Assembly (NCBI GenBank): GCA_001599915.1
Contig: BCIG01000023.1
Coordinates: 310,001 to 374,000, forward strand
DNA from: Symbiotaphrina buchneri
Lineage: Eukaryota > Ascomycota > Symbiotaphrinales > Symbiotaphrinaceae
DNA: 64,000 bases
Reading direction: 5' to 3'
Positions within the stretch are counted from its first letter, which is position 1, and the number at the start of each line of letters is the position of its first letter. This document shows positions 46,260-58,644 of the stretch, in pieces. The translations under genes were made by a program, and so were the position numbers. A model generated the notes under the pieces. That model was given only the letters and a program-made list of their open reading frames with translations. It did not search any database and was not told where the DNA came from.

Positions 46260-49200
46260 AAGCAGCGGTCTGTATCATATAGTGCCAAGTCTGAGAGCTA
46301 CAACAACGTCGAACGTGAATGATGGTTGTTCTCATGGCTTTCGCACATATATGACAGCGCTTGCGTAGTACACATGACATCCGGCAGGAACAAAGAAAGA
46401 TGAACATTTCTTTTGTAAGACTGGTAGGTCTTTGTGACAGAGGGAAGAGAAAGGAAAGAAAGGCGTTTGGAAGAACCCCATTGTTTAAACCCGGGCCTAC
46501 TGAGCAAGACAGCAGTAGTATGGATACAACAGACTAAATTCGGGAGAAACTGTAATTATATCGTCCCATACAGGTATACCAATTGAATGTTCACCTATGA
46601 TGTCTGTTGAGACACTGGAGCCTTCGATATGGTGTTATGTAGACGCTGATAATGCGGTTTCCAGAGAAAGAAAGCGTCGGGACCATATCGTGAGGTTGAC
46701 CAATGAGCGTTCGGAGGTGCTTACCACCAGCATCAGGTCAAAACCATCCGATAGCACCGAGGCACGTAGCCTTATCCAACGACACCGTCTCAACCACAAA
46801 GAACGAGACTGCGACTTCACATCTCTTCAGACTCCTCTTTGGCAATGGCTTGTTGATATATCGGCTGGTAGAGCAGCCTGTCATCCCGGACCAGAGGGCC
46901 ACCTATCTCCATCATTCAAGGACGAACACATCTTCCAACAACCCGAGATGGCTACCATCATCTCTGACAACGCCTAAGCCCTTGGTTTGCAGTGCGGTGG
47001 GGGACTAATGTGGATCACCAGAGCGACGGGTCTTCGTTCTCAATAATAATGCTTCTAAACTCCCCATTCAAAGTCTTGGAGGCTCACCAGCAAGCAATAC
47101 AAGGATATTTCGGTCGTCTAGCATCCTACCAAGGTTTCGGGTTAGAGAAAGAAGCAATAGACTTGTTTTCAAGGTTGCATCGGTAGATTGACAGCCCTAG
47201 ACTCCAATGCAAATCTGCAGATCCGATTATTATGCTTCGAAACTATGTGGTGCAACAGAAGGCTGTGCCGATGCGAATGCGTCGCTGGATACGTTTCAGG
47301 GGGGTTCAGGGGCTGGACGTCAAGGGCCGCATCAAGGGGCCGTGGCCGGACTTCGGAGGATCCTAAGCTCCGTAGTCCGGCCATCGCATCTCATGTCCCT
47401 CTCGGGCCCTATCAAGCTACGGCGCCGTACCAAGGTGGAAAAGAGAAAAGGTGAAATCAATCACTTTCGTAAAAGGTGCAAAGCTTCTTCAGTAGTAGCG
47501 ACCTATGGTTCCGGAAGGTGGATCAATTGGCTTATGACAGGCTGTCGTTTCTCGTCTGGTTCAATTGCTCAGCAACGGTGCTGTGACCACTGCTACCCGC
47601 GGTTTCCGCTGAAATATCCTTAATTGACAAGCATCTCTATGGGTCGGCGGATAGGATTGGATTCTCCCTTCGCGAGTGTATCAGCAGCTCCACCCCGATC
47701 ATGTCGCCATATTCAAGCTTAATTGAACGTTGCACAACTGATGCCTACATTAGCTCTTACAGCCTAGGACCAACAACTACTGAAACGCGTAAACAACTAC
47801 GTATGTATCCTGCTCTTCCGGTACTGGCATCTGACAGCCAAGAAGGTTTACGTGTCTGGCCATATGCGTTGTTTGCAATGTCTCACCAGTCCCGTGTCTA
47901 GGCCCTGAGCGGCCTTTTTGACGATGCATATCTGTCTCTTGGGAAAAGATTGCGCAAACACGGCGACAAAGTTGGGGGAGTGCCAAGGCGGCATGCACAC
48001 GCACGGATGGGCACACATGCGAGCTGCGGTGCGTGATTATTGGCGGAATTGAGACGCCGGAACAATAATGACTCAAACCCAGGGAACCTCCTCCGTTCCT
48101 TCAATTGAGCAACTACCTACCTAGGTAGTCTTCAGACAGGATGAGTCATACTGTGCTGCATCACGTCAAATGACGGTTATCATTCAGGGTCATTTCCGTC
48201 GCGATCTTCATGGCTCCTATCTGGTCCTTTGGTTTTACGGGGACCAATTCCAAGCCGACTGCCCGTTAAGGTCAAGGAGCTCGGTCTTTTTCGCGGGTCT
48301 AGGCATGGAGCTGAAGGAGGCGTTGCGCCGTTTCACTCGTGCATGTGGATGCCAATACGCATGCTTCCGCGCCATGCCATGCGTTGGGGGCCAAAACTTG
48401 GGTCTCAGCCCTCGGGTCATCCGCGGCGCTCGGGTAGCTTTAGAGGATTCTAACTCCGTACCCCGTAGACACGTCCTTGCAGCATTCATTATTATTGGAA
48501 AACAACAAGTCTCCTGTCCAACGGTTTGAGAGACTCATTATTGAGAGACGCATTCAAGCGTACATACTACCGAGTAATTACCATCTCGCACCAGCTTCAT
48601 GCGGGTCATAGGGAATTATGAGACGGCCGGAAGGTAATGCTCATAGTATTCTTCTAGATATCTGATTTGTATATGCAAAGACTCCATCGTAGTCGAGGCA
48701 TGTTCCTTCGCCCGAAATGTTTTCGCAGCCCTTGAACAAGGATCAACCAGGGTTCCACCATTCTTGTCGATCATGCGCAACGTTGGCCCGGTACGGCAAA
48801 GCTCCAGGGCGAGCGGACCGACTTTTGGTGGTGAGAAGTAAGCTTGCAAGGCGGACAAACGCGGGAGAAGAGGCGGTGCGGCTTGAGATTAGCGGGAAGG
48901 TGGGAGGTGGGGCGGCTTCGAGGGCTAGCAGCATTTGCTGCGATAGGGATAGGGTTGAGGATAGGTAAGGTAAGGAAAGGTAGGGATCAACTGCTGGTGA
49001 TAACAACGAATGGAAGATAATGTGGCTCGGTGGGTAGCTTAGTATCAGACCTTGTAGGAGTAGGTAGCGAGAGGCTTAGGAAACTGCGTTTTGGTGTGTA
49101 CGAGTGAGTATCTTGCGGTGTAGCGCGCGGTGTGTGATTTCGTACGTAGATAGATTGTATGAGGGATTATAAATCAGCTATGGCTAAGGTACGACGTTTA

Positions 49201-50646
49201 TCACATAGAAGCTTCGGGCAAGCATCACAGTGGCCGCGCTTGACCGGGACTATTATTATTGACTTTTGGTTTAAAACATGAACCTGAATTCGATGATTCA
49301 ATCAGCATTTGTCCTTTCCCGTTTGAGGCTCGTGCGCTGGAGACGAATGCCAAGTCGGTGATCTGACATGCACCGACTCCGGATGCACGGGGCGAAAGCG
49401 AGCACCGACCGGCGACAGGCAAGACTCGCACCAGCCGGAAAGGGGCAGAGTCAAGTTGTTAACCAAGTGGGAAAAAGAGACGGAAGGGGGCTGTGCGCTC
49501 GCGCCCTTGACGGAACAACCTTGGGGTCATTGACTCGTCGTGGTATTCGAGGTTTGGAAACGCGTCGCGGGCCCTGATTGGTGCCGGTCGTTGCGATGAG
49601 CCAAGCAGGTGCAGGGGTTCCAAGGGTCCTTCCCATGTCTGGTAAGTAGCGCGCAGTACGTATCCCGTAGTCTGTAGCGGTAGTGGTCCAAAAGACGCCT
49701 CACAAGGCTGCTGCCTGGACCATCTCCACCGATCACACGGCTTACGACCGAGCACTACCTCACCTACCTTAACAGATGACCCAACATCGTATCCTCAGCG
49801 CCCGCTCCGGACGAACAGCGTCGCGCAACGCTAGACTATTGCTCGCCATTCCAAGAAGCGACACGGCCGACTGACTGATTGACTGATCCGACTGTGCCTC
49901 ATCCTTTCTATTTCCTCATCCTCGAGCGGGCACCCGTATTTCATTTGACATCCGTGACCACTTCGTATATCGGGGCCTAGGGACTGCTCTGGGTAATCCG
50001 TTGTCCTGAAGTCCGCCGCGTATCCCCTCCTCCCCTCTTATCTATTCCGGCTGTGACGACTCGCTGGTCCCGTCCTGGATTGGGACCTCACCCGTTGACG
50101 CCATTCCTGCCCAGGCAGGCTCATGCGCCTTTGACCAAGAAGCGTCCCTTCTTCTGCATCTTATACTCTCCCGAACCCCTTCCATCTGACTTGTCCGTTC
50201 CATCAGCAATCTTTGTGATTTCGATCAATCGACCTCACAGCCGGACATTGAGTGAGAGTCGATCCATTTGGGACTGTTTACACCAAAGGCTATCTCTGGG
50301 CCCAACGGTCGGTGCGGAGTCTGCTCCAGGGCTGCCGATTCTGTCCGGTCAGATTAGTCTCCGCATCCTACCATACTTGCTCCAGCACGTCCAAGTTCCG
50401 TCCCCTAGCACAGCTGCGGCACATTCTCTCAATCTGTCCCTCCGGCATAATTGAGCTGCCAGCTGTCCTGTTTTATATAACCTGGAAAGAACCGATCCTG
50501 TTGGTGAGTCATATTTCAAGCTCGCACGGAGGCTGAGCTGCATTGATTCATTGAACCTCATCAAGCTAATCCATCCTCTAGCATTATAACTTTCGGCACC
50601 TGCTGTTGTAGCCAATAATCGTTGACCCTCATTGTGACCATTGAGG
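46260..50646. other. Gene-poor region of about 4.4 kb
   Basis: The longest stretch without a recognisable gene. Open frames such as 46597-46977 lack homology, introns or supportive composition. Repeats of the GGTA/TACC family occur at about 48111-48129 (ACTACCTACCTAGGTAGT, near-palindromic) and 48961-48982. The right-hand 700 bases are C/T-rich and probably form a long promoter and leader for the C2H2 gene. No tRNA, rRNA or transposon termini were seen. Confidence 0.5.
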
Positions 50647-53245
50647 ATGACAACCCCACCTTCCAATCCCCGTCGTCGCAGTTATAAGACCGTGGATCCC
50701 GTCGTGACTCCGTCTCGTGTTGTGTCATCAGCATCTTCCTCCCAGGTGGTGGACGGCCTCCCTTCATCTTCGGTGTATAACAAGATGACATTGAGGAAGA
50801 GTGCTACTTTCCACGCAGCCAACACACCTTCGTCCGAGTCTTCTTCATCGATCTGCCCAGTCCCGTCGCTTCGACGCCGGTCTCGAACCTCCCTTAATGA
50901 CGATGTCGTTGCTGGACGAAAGGACCGAATAGCAAAGCTCATCTGCTCCTTCGATAGGAGTCTTTCGGGAATTGGATCGCTGCCCTTGGACGCTTTGTCG
51001 GCGACAGAAGAGCTGCCCCTCCCTAGGGTCTGCTTGCAGGCCATGGTGTCCGAGATGAGCGCGGAGGACCGAGACCAAGCATCAAGTGCTACTGCCGCAG
51101 AGAGTGATCGGCGAAGGCTCCGCCCTCGGAGAGGTGGTCAGGTACATAAACACCACGCATCCGACAGTGGTATTGGTTCAAGTGAAAGCGGGAGTGCTTA
51201 TTCGGCATCTGAAAAGCACCCAATCGTCAACCGTCGCGGCTTGCGCCACGGTACCCCAGCTCTACTGCGCTCGACGACATCATCGACACCTGATTCCGCG
51301 ATTGGACTAGGCAACGATCCTAAGTCCAAAGGACAACACCTCAGACTCGTAACCTCTCGGTCGACAAACCATCACATCCTCTCAAATCAAGCCGCAGAGG
51401 CCATCGAGAAGTACATCATTGTGCCTCTGTTAGAAACACGGACGCTCAAGGACTTTCATCCCCTTGTAACCGGTATCCAGAAGCGGATTGAGCGAGAGGA
51501 GATCAGTTGTGTGCGTGACGTGGAGAAGACGTTAATTTTTGGCGCTTCGGTGAGTGCTTTCCTGAATGCCATGGAGCATGACTTTGCTCATTGTCATTGT
51601 CCACGCTTGAAGGGGTTGGCCAAATCACCAGTTTCATTCCGTACTTTCTGTGAAACTTCAGTCCGCTGCGTGCAGGCCACAGTCGAACACATCTTGGACG
51701 AAAGGGATCAACGTCTTCCTTCAGATAGACCTTACAACGACGGATACTTTGTCGATCTCTGTGAACAGATCCGTCAATACGCGCAAATGATGGCCGAATC
51801 GAGGCAGAAACAGGCAGAAGGGAAGCAATTAGATATCATGGATTACTCACCGTAAGTCATTTTATTCCGGAATTCAAGTGCTATTACTAACAGTTCTCTT
51901 AGAACGGAGAAGCTCACTCTTGAGGAGGGCTCGGCACGACCGGTCGTCCTGTACGCCTTGTGAGGAAGAAAGGTGATATGACCATTCCCATTGGTGCTAC
52001 TTCGCCCGAAGATGCAACCGCAGAGATGACCTTAAAAAGGTACCTCAGCTCTCCGTCTCTCGAGGACGGTGATGCTGAAAGATCCATGGCTCGCCGGCGC
52101 AAGTCCACGGAGGACGGTGTGCCGACCTGCAGCCAATGTTCAAAGTCCTTCAAACGGCCGTGCGACCTAACGTATGTCACGTCTGTCTCCCCTCCATGGA
52201 ATGTTTTTCTAATTCGGTCTGTAGTAAGCATGAGAAGACTCACTCGCGCCCTTGGAAATGCTCCGAGTCGACCTGCAAGTATCACGAACTCGGTTGGCCC
52301 ACTGAGAAAGAACGCGACCGTCACTTTAACGACAAGCACGCCGATACTCCTGCAGTCTACGAGTGTCAATTCAAGCCCTGCACTTACAAGTCCAAACGTG
52401 AGAGCAATTGCAAGCAGCATATGGAGAAGGCACATAACTGGGTCTACAAGCGTACCAAAGTTGGCAAGAACGGCATCAAGGCTCCTGAGCTTTCTCCTCA
52501 AGCTCATCAGGCTCCCACGCCGTCCACAGACATGACCGTGCCGACACCTAATACGCCCCAGCTTCCGTTATCTCCCTATGAACAGGCGGCGAACCAGGGT
52601 TTATTCCCGGAGTTGTACTCGCCCGACATTGTTGGCAACGCTGGCGTTCCTGCCTTCGACATGTCCGCAGCTAATTTGGGAGGCTATCAAAATCTCGATA
52701 CCATCTTGGATCAACCTGGACCTTCGAACTTTTCCAATCTCCAATCACCCGTGACTGGTTATGGAATGCCAAACCTCTACACAGCTGATCCGCATTCTTA
52801 TGCGTCATTGCCTGAATTCTTCGATGAGACTGCCATGTTTGCGGACCAAGATTTGGTGCCGGATGCCTGTGGCTGGAATTTTGCTCAAGCACAAGGGATG
52901 CAGAATGCTCAACTCCCAACACCTCTCATGTCCAAGATTGATGATGGTACTGGAGTATTGCAAGAAGCCGCGGGCCCGCAAGCGTACCAACTTTCGCCTA
53001 ATGGACTAGATGCGATGCTGTACACACCCATCTCGGAACCCATGCAGAGCATGGATGAAGGGGTAGACGATGGTATGACTGCCATGGACGGTCCAGGTGG
53101 TGATTTCCAGTTGTTTGCCAATAATGGCCCCGCGGCTTTTGCTGGTGGAATGGACCTGTTCGAGGACGAATTCGGCCTCCAAGGGAACGGCCCTCTGGAA
53201 GAGTTCGCTGCTCCTCAGCACGAACTCTACGACGATTTCATGTAG
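50647..53245 (+). CDS. C2H2 zinc-finger transcription factor, apparent one-base frameshift
   Basis: Exons 50647-51851, 51903-52171 and 52225-53245. The N-terminal ~400 residues are Ser-rich with a conserved helical block (NQAAEAIEKYIIVPLLETR, FCETSVRCVQATVEHILDER). Three C2H2-type fingers follow: CSQCSKSFKRPCDLTKHEKTH, which is split by intron 2, then a finger with KYHELGWPTEKERDRHFNDK, then CTYKSKRESNCKQHMEKAH. The C-terminus is a long Pro/Gln/Met/acidic activation-like region. In exon 2 the reading frame changes: EKLTLE is in one frame and GGLGTTGRPVRLVRKKG in the next, separated at about 51921-51930. Exon lengths total 2,495, two modulo three, as expected if one base is missing. Draft error or true mutation cannot be told apart here. 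Orthologue not named. Confidence 0.82.
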
Positions 53246-54650
53246 CTGTGTCGTCCTTGACCCATCGCCAGCGGAGAAACAGTGCCGGCCGGTCCCAGCT
53301 CACTCCGCCAAGTCTTGCGCTTGCTTTTGACATGGCTCTTGAGATCGACTCCCCTCTCTTAATCACAGGCCCGCTTAATTCTGCTGGGCCGATTTAGGTG
53401 AAATACGGCGTTGCTTTTGGAATGAGGAAGTGAAATGATGGCTATGCGAGATATTGCCTCTCAACTTAGATGGCATGGCCGGGCTTTTATGTTCAGCCAC
53501 CGCCATCGTGACCCATGTACTACAGTTGAAAACTTAGCGTTCAAATGACATGGATGCCTGCTTTAAAACCGCACTTTCCATTATGCTTAAACCCGTGACA
53601 CATTATTGTAGATCTGTAAGGGCCGTAGATTGCGATGCAGGCTCGAGCGTTTGGGTGCGGCTACGGCTAGTTTAGGGTAGAAGTCCGACGAGGCTGAGCA
53701 CATCCGCCGAAGCCTCGGCTCGTCGCCCACGATGTGCGTGAACTACACCAGGCAACATCAAACACATCATCACGCGTGCCTGCTGCTGCCTATGTCGATG
53801 AGCCTGCTGATACCGAGGTAAATCAAGTAGATACTTGGATGTCATGCCCCAGAAAGTCCGTGGGATACATGATGACACAGGGGCGAGCGAGCAAGCAAAT
53901 CATCTACAGCATGGAGCGCACATATCAAACAAGTACTGTAGTTGTGACATTTGATCCAAACACTGCACAAATCTAGACTTGAACAGCGACGTCGCATGCA
54001 CGATAAGCAGCAATGCAATGCATTCCAAGCAAGCTCGCACCGGACTTCCGGCCTTCCCATTTGGGCTATGACCAGCGCGCAACCCTCTGTGAGAGCGAGG
54101 GAGGCGCGCCTTGTAGGGAAACCGAACCCCCTTCCTGGTTTTGTGGATGAGGAGGTGGAAACCTGGCCAAGGACTTGTGGAGTTGGCGGTGGACTGCGGA
54201 TGGAATTTTGACAAATGAAACCAGAGAACGACCCTACAACTTGCTGAACCGGTTTCCTTTCCGACGCTGGAGATATGTTAGATTCGATGCTGGTGTTAGT
54301 GGGATAGGGGTGAAGGTGAAGTGCACCTTGAACTTGAACAATCCATAACGAACCCATAAACATTTGAAGAAACATCGCAATAATCCATCCAAGAGTTCAA
54401 AAACCAAATACCAAATTCTATCTTCCATGTCAGCGTCTCCCTCGACGGTAGGCACGAAGGTTGTCCATAAGAAACTCACCCTTCATTTAAGCAGATCCCG
54501 CGGTACATCCATCCGTGTTGACGCTCAATATCTAAAGCTGGACCGAGCCTGCGTCAGTAACTGCACCTTGGACTCCTAGGGAGAGCGTCTTCGTCTTACC
54601 TTTCCGATTGGCGAGTCCCACCACCACGTCCTCCATTCGGGCTTCGGCCT
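53246..54650. other. Convergent intergenic region of about 1.4 kb
   Basis: 3' flanks of the C2H2 gene and the acidic protein gene. No convincing frame and no repeat recognised. Confidence 0.5.
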
Positions 54651-55880
54651 TCATTCAAAAATGGTCTCCAGGTCAGAGACGCTATTGGTGTTGCTACCGG
54701 GTCGAGGTGAGATCCGACGGTCTTCTTGAAGCATGGCTGCGTCCGTCCAGATCCATTTCCAGACGGCCTGCTCTCTTTGCACCCAAGGGTACATCATGAC
54801 GCCGTCTTCCATGGCGGCTCTGCGTTGCCGAGCCCCTTCACGAAGGTCATTCCAGTACTTGACATAGGGTTCCCAGTCCAGTTCATTCTCCTCCTCCTCC
54901 TCTTCTTCTTCTTGATCATTTTCCTCATCATCGTCGGACAAGTCGGACAGGTTGGACCACGAGTCGGCAAAGCAGCTCTCGTCGACGAGCCTTTGGAGTG
55001 AGTTTACTCAATTTTTCATGGCGCTTGCAACTTCCGGGCAAGATGTTCACTTACTCTTCGTTGCTGTAGCAGTTGAAGACGGGATACAGTTGTGCAGCCG
55101 ATTGTATCGATACGGCTGAAGAAAGGCTGGCGGGCGACTCGGTGGAGCCGGTTGCTGGCGAAGTTTGCACACGCGAAGGAGTCTTAGATTGAGTTAGACA
55201 AGTTCGATTTGAAGTGTTGGAATGTTGACCGATGAAGGAGGGGGGCCGGAACAGGAACATGAACATCGACAAGGGGCAGCACGGGGACGAAAAGGGGCCG
55301 TAGTCACGAAGGTTGGTAATGCTAATTCTGAGGCATGTGCAGGTGAACGGTCTAAAGAGATGTGATAACACCAAGCTGCAGTGACTGCGCCACTACGTTT
55401 GGCATGCATAGCATGTAGAGAGTCTAATGAACTACTAAGAGAATACAATGAGGTTCTGCATAGGGGAAAAGAAAGGATGCAAACTTTCACATAGCATCAA
55501 CTTACTGTTTCGAACGAGCTTGATGGATATGCATCCAGGAGTGAAGGATCGATACCATCGATGATTTGAGCTTGCTGTTCACGATCCATTGGTGAGGATT
55601 CGGTGTCGTTCATTGCGTTCGAGCGTGGCTGAAAGTCCCCAAGGTTTGAATATGGCTTTGCCAGCGGGTGAGGGGTTGGACAGCGGTTGAGGATTCGCGG
55701 ATCCTGGGTTACGGGATAGTCGCACGAGGCGAAGGTAACGCGAGGTTCGATTTGCCAGCGGTAAGGTGTCGGAGGACGGTCGATGATGGCTTCTCGCGCC
55801 ATGCTGTTGTCCCTGGTTTGCGAGCTCCAGCTGACTCTGAAGGAGCCAAAGTTGGTGTGGTTGCGATTTCTGAAAGGCAT
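54651..55880 (-). CDS. Unrecognised protein with acidic region
   Basis: Model of three exons: 55880-55506, 55182-55055 and 54990-54651, giving 280 residues. I do not recognise the family. The N-terminal third is Pro/Arg-rich (RPPTPYRWQIEPRVTFASCDYP). The middle is Ser/Thr-rich. The C-terminal exon has a strong Asp/Glu block (DLSDDDEENDQEEEEEEEEN) and then a conserved-looking aromatic stretch (LDWEPYVKYWNDLREGARQRR). The intron 2 junction (gtaagtgaac ... ccaaag) restores NEELVDESCF. Intron 1 is 323 nt, far longer than others here, and its acceptor (ctaactcaatctaag) is chosen by frame, so an extra exon is possible. A TATA-like TATATA lies about 35 bases upstream of the start. Confidence 0.6.
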
Positions 55881-56686
55881 CGCTTTGACAACCAGAGTCT
55901 GTTAAAGCTTCAGATATATAAGGAACGTTCAATGCAAATACACGTCTGTATTGAAGAACGTCCAGAGCTGAAGTAAGGTGAATCGATGAAAAGGAGGGAA
56001 GAAAAGAGAACCGGAGGCAGGACAGGACACCCCATTTTATACCCGAATTTCGAGCCCCAAGGGTATCCGGGAAACTCCTTGGAACTGTCCAAATGCAATG
56101 GCACTTGTCCACCTCCGGTGGTTTTGGTGTTCGAAAGCGGAAATATACAAGCGTGGAGATATCTTGATGGTTGAAGAATACCCTGATAGCCAGACTAGAC
56201 GAGATTCCCAGAAAACTGTCAGCGGCGTGATTGTTCCGGTCATGATCCCGCTACTTTACACATGCACCAGAGGTCAATGAGACGGAAACGGAGTCGCGGT
56301 GCAAGATTTCCAGCCTTGAAATGAGTGTTGAGTTGAGCTCGGACTGCGGGCCAGCAAGGTGGCAGCAAAGAGAAAACCCGGCAACGGACTGCTGGGTTCA
56401 GAAAGAAGGGAAGCCTCTGCTGGAACCGGCGATATATAATGGCAATGAACGAATACAGATAGAAAATAAAACCGAATGCAGGGATAATAAATTGTTGAAC
56501 GTTTGTAGAAGGAGAATGGGTTGACTGGCAATAGGGGAGGATGCTATTTTTAGTCCGCAGGAAATCGTCAGTTACTGCTGGAGGAATCCATTATCATAAC
56601 GGTCTTGGCATAGTCAAGCTCTACCTCACTTTATGCTCGGCCACTGTTAATGTACATTCGTCCGCGCATCCTGAGGAGCCGAACGC
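55881..56686. other. Intergenic region
   Basis: About 800 bases; upstream region of the acidic protein gene with a TATATAAGG-like element at about 55914-55922 (TATATA on either strand). No gene seen. Confidence 0.5.
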
Positions 56687-58261
56687 TTAGAAATCCTCGC
56701 GCTTGGACCATGAGCAGAACCTTTGCAGTAGTCCTACCGTCCAATCCTGGAGGCTTTGAGCCGACGTTGGGAGCAAGTGATTCCGCTGGTCCAATGTTTG
56801 CTCCAAGTTCTCGAAGATGGTGACGGGGACGTGGAGCTCTTCCATAGATATGCTATGCTTCTCGAGGATATCCTTGGGTTCAGCGACATACTTGTAAAGC
56901 ACCTTCATAGCTCGTGCTGGATTGTTTTTTTGCGCTGATGATGAATACCAAAGTTCTGGCGTGAAGGCCCACAGCTGTGTCTTCAGTAAGTCTGCAGGGC
57001 CAACCCAATGCAAATAGAAGGCTAGCTTACCAATATCGCATGCCCAGAGTCACAGTGCACAACAAATTTCCGCACAGCTTGAGCATCAATCAGAGCCAGA
57101 ATTTGTGCGCACAAAAACAATTCACTGGCAGGCTCTTGGAGAACTTGGCTGGCATTCGCTTCGACAGAGGAGATGGATACGCTCCACTTGTACAAGCGAT
57201 AGCCATTCGTTCTCACATCGAAAGCACCCACAATGGCGTCGCAGCTGGCACAGGACAACTGTTGCTGGAGCTGACTGTCACTGAAACCAGAACTATCCTG
57301 CACCTAAGATAATTTAGCTCTAATTCTATGTACCTAACCGCGATCCCATGATACCAGAAGCTCGATGATATCAAATGGAGAAAATAGGAAGGCTAGCAGA
57401 AGCCGCAAGAGGATAACCCGACAGGCCGTTTGACACAACCGGGGTACATCTCACAGGCGTGCTTCGAGATTCATTGATATAGGGCAGTTGTATCGGTGAC
57501 CTAGCCACCAGGCTCGCAAGCAAACTGGCCTCCTTCTTCTTGCCCATGAATGATAAGGAAAATATTGCACAATGTAGATATGAATCGAAACACAAAAGAC
57601 AGCATCATAAATGAAGCAAGGAATATATGTGTGCAGAATAGCAGGAACAAATCGTATATCGTACCTTCAGCCCTATGCAATCTTCCGGTGAGAGTAGAAA
57701 GAAACAGAGATCTACGAAGCCAGTAGCTGGTTGTGAAGTGATACGACTCGAAGCGGCATAGCCCTTGCCATTGGCAGGAGACGGCGCATTTGTATCCGTG
57801 TGATGCTCGGCCGGTTTATGGCAATGCCAGAAGTCCATCATTTCAGCCCAATTTTCGCTTGGCAGATCCTTCCAGGCAGTAATCCGACCTGCCCCTACCA
57901 GGGTGGCCTTGCATGTGCGGCAAAGGATCTGAGATTGGCCTGTCAACACGTTGGCGGGCCAGGGAGCGTCATTATCAGAGTCGCGCAACAAGAATGCATT
58001 GGCCTCGGTCGAGTCCAATTGAAGGCGGAGACTGGCCTCGGCTCCTCCAGGCCTGGTATGCACCCGCGTCGTAGGTAGTCCAGTGACGCATGCAGGGAGA
58101 ACAAGGCTTGTTGTCTGGTCTCCAGTCTTCACCGAGACGATACGGCCATCTGCGGAGAGGTGCAAGGCATGCTCCTCGGCCAGAGTAGAGTCCGAAGAGA
58201 TGAAAAGGGTCACCTGGCGGAGATTGAGTAATAGTTCCGAGTAGAGGTGGATGGAAGACAT
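56687..58261 (-). CDS. HECT-like E2-binding protein (UBE3D-like)
   Basis: Fungal relative of UBE3D/UbcH10-binding proteins, which contact ubiquitin-conjugating enzymes. Exons 58261-57665, 57538-57455, 57303-57031 and 56980-56687 give 415 residues. Recognisable elements are ILCRTCKATLVGAGRITAWK, LPSENWAEMMDFWHCHKP, TGFVDLCFFLLSPEDC, LSCASCDAIVGAF, GYRLYKWSV and HAILTQLWAFTPELWYSS, with CxxC zinc-binding pairs among them. The acceptor of exon 2 is a tandem AG repeat (gcaagaagaagg), so alternative in-frame acceptors three bases apart are possible. The exon 2 donor (gtgaga) is my least certain junction. Divergent from the questin-oxidase-like gene. Confidence 0.82.
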
Positions 58262-58644
58262 GAGTGGGCCATCGTGCTCCTCCGCCGCCAGCCTCCTCGA
58301 ATTTGTGCAATCCAGGCTTTGTCTGGTGACAAATGATAAGGAAAGAGAAACAGGAGGGAAGGGGAAAGATGCAATTTAATAATATTGGCAACGGGAGCGA
58401 CATAGGAGCACGCCGTAACGGGGTGTCGTGACTAAGTCAAAGCTACTCTAACTGGAATGGTCCTTATTGGTCAACCTCAACGGTTCTACGAGCGAGCTAA
58501 ACCATGTGGACGGGCCGCTAGAGGGCGAATTGTGGGGTAAGAGGGACCTTCGTACAGATATCGTCATTCTGGCTTTCTTCCTTCTCCTTCTCCCCAAACC
58601 AAAGTCCTCCTGCTGCCGTACGAATACAAGAAAAGCAGCTTCTG
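58262..58644. promoter_or_regulatory. Divergent promoter region
   Basis: About 380 bases between the start codons of the UBE3D-like and questin-oxidase-like genes; no specific element recognised. Confidence 0.45.

Noticed and set aside
46597-46977. Open frame of 126 residues as a possible small gene
   Set aside because: No family resemblance, no supporting introns, and an alternative frame is open over the same stretch. Too weak to list as a gene.
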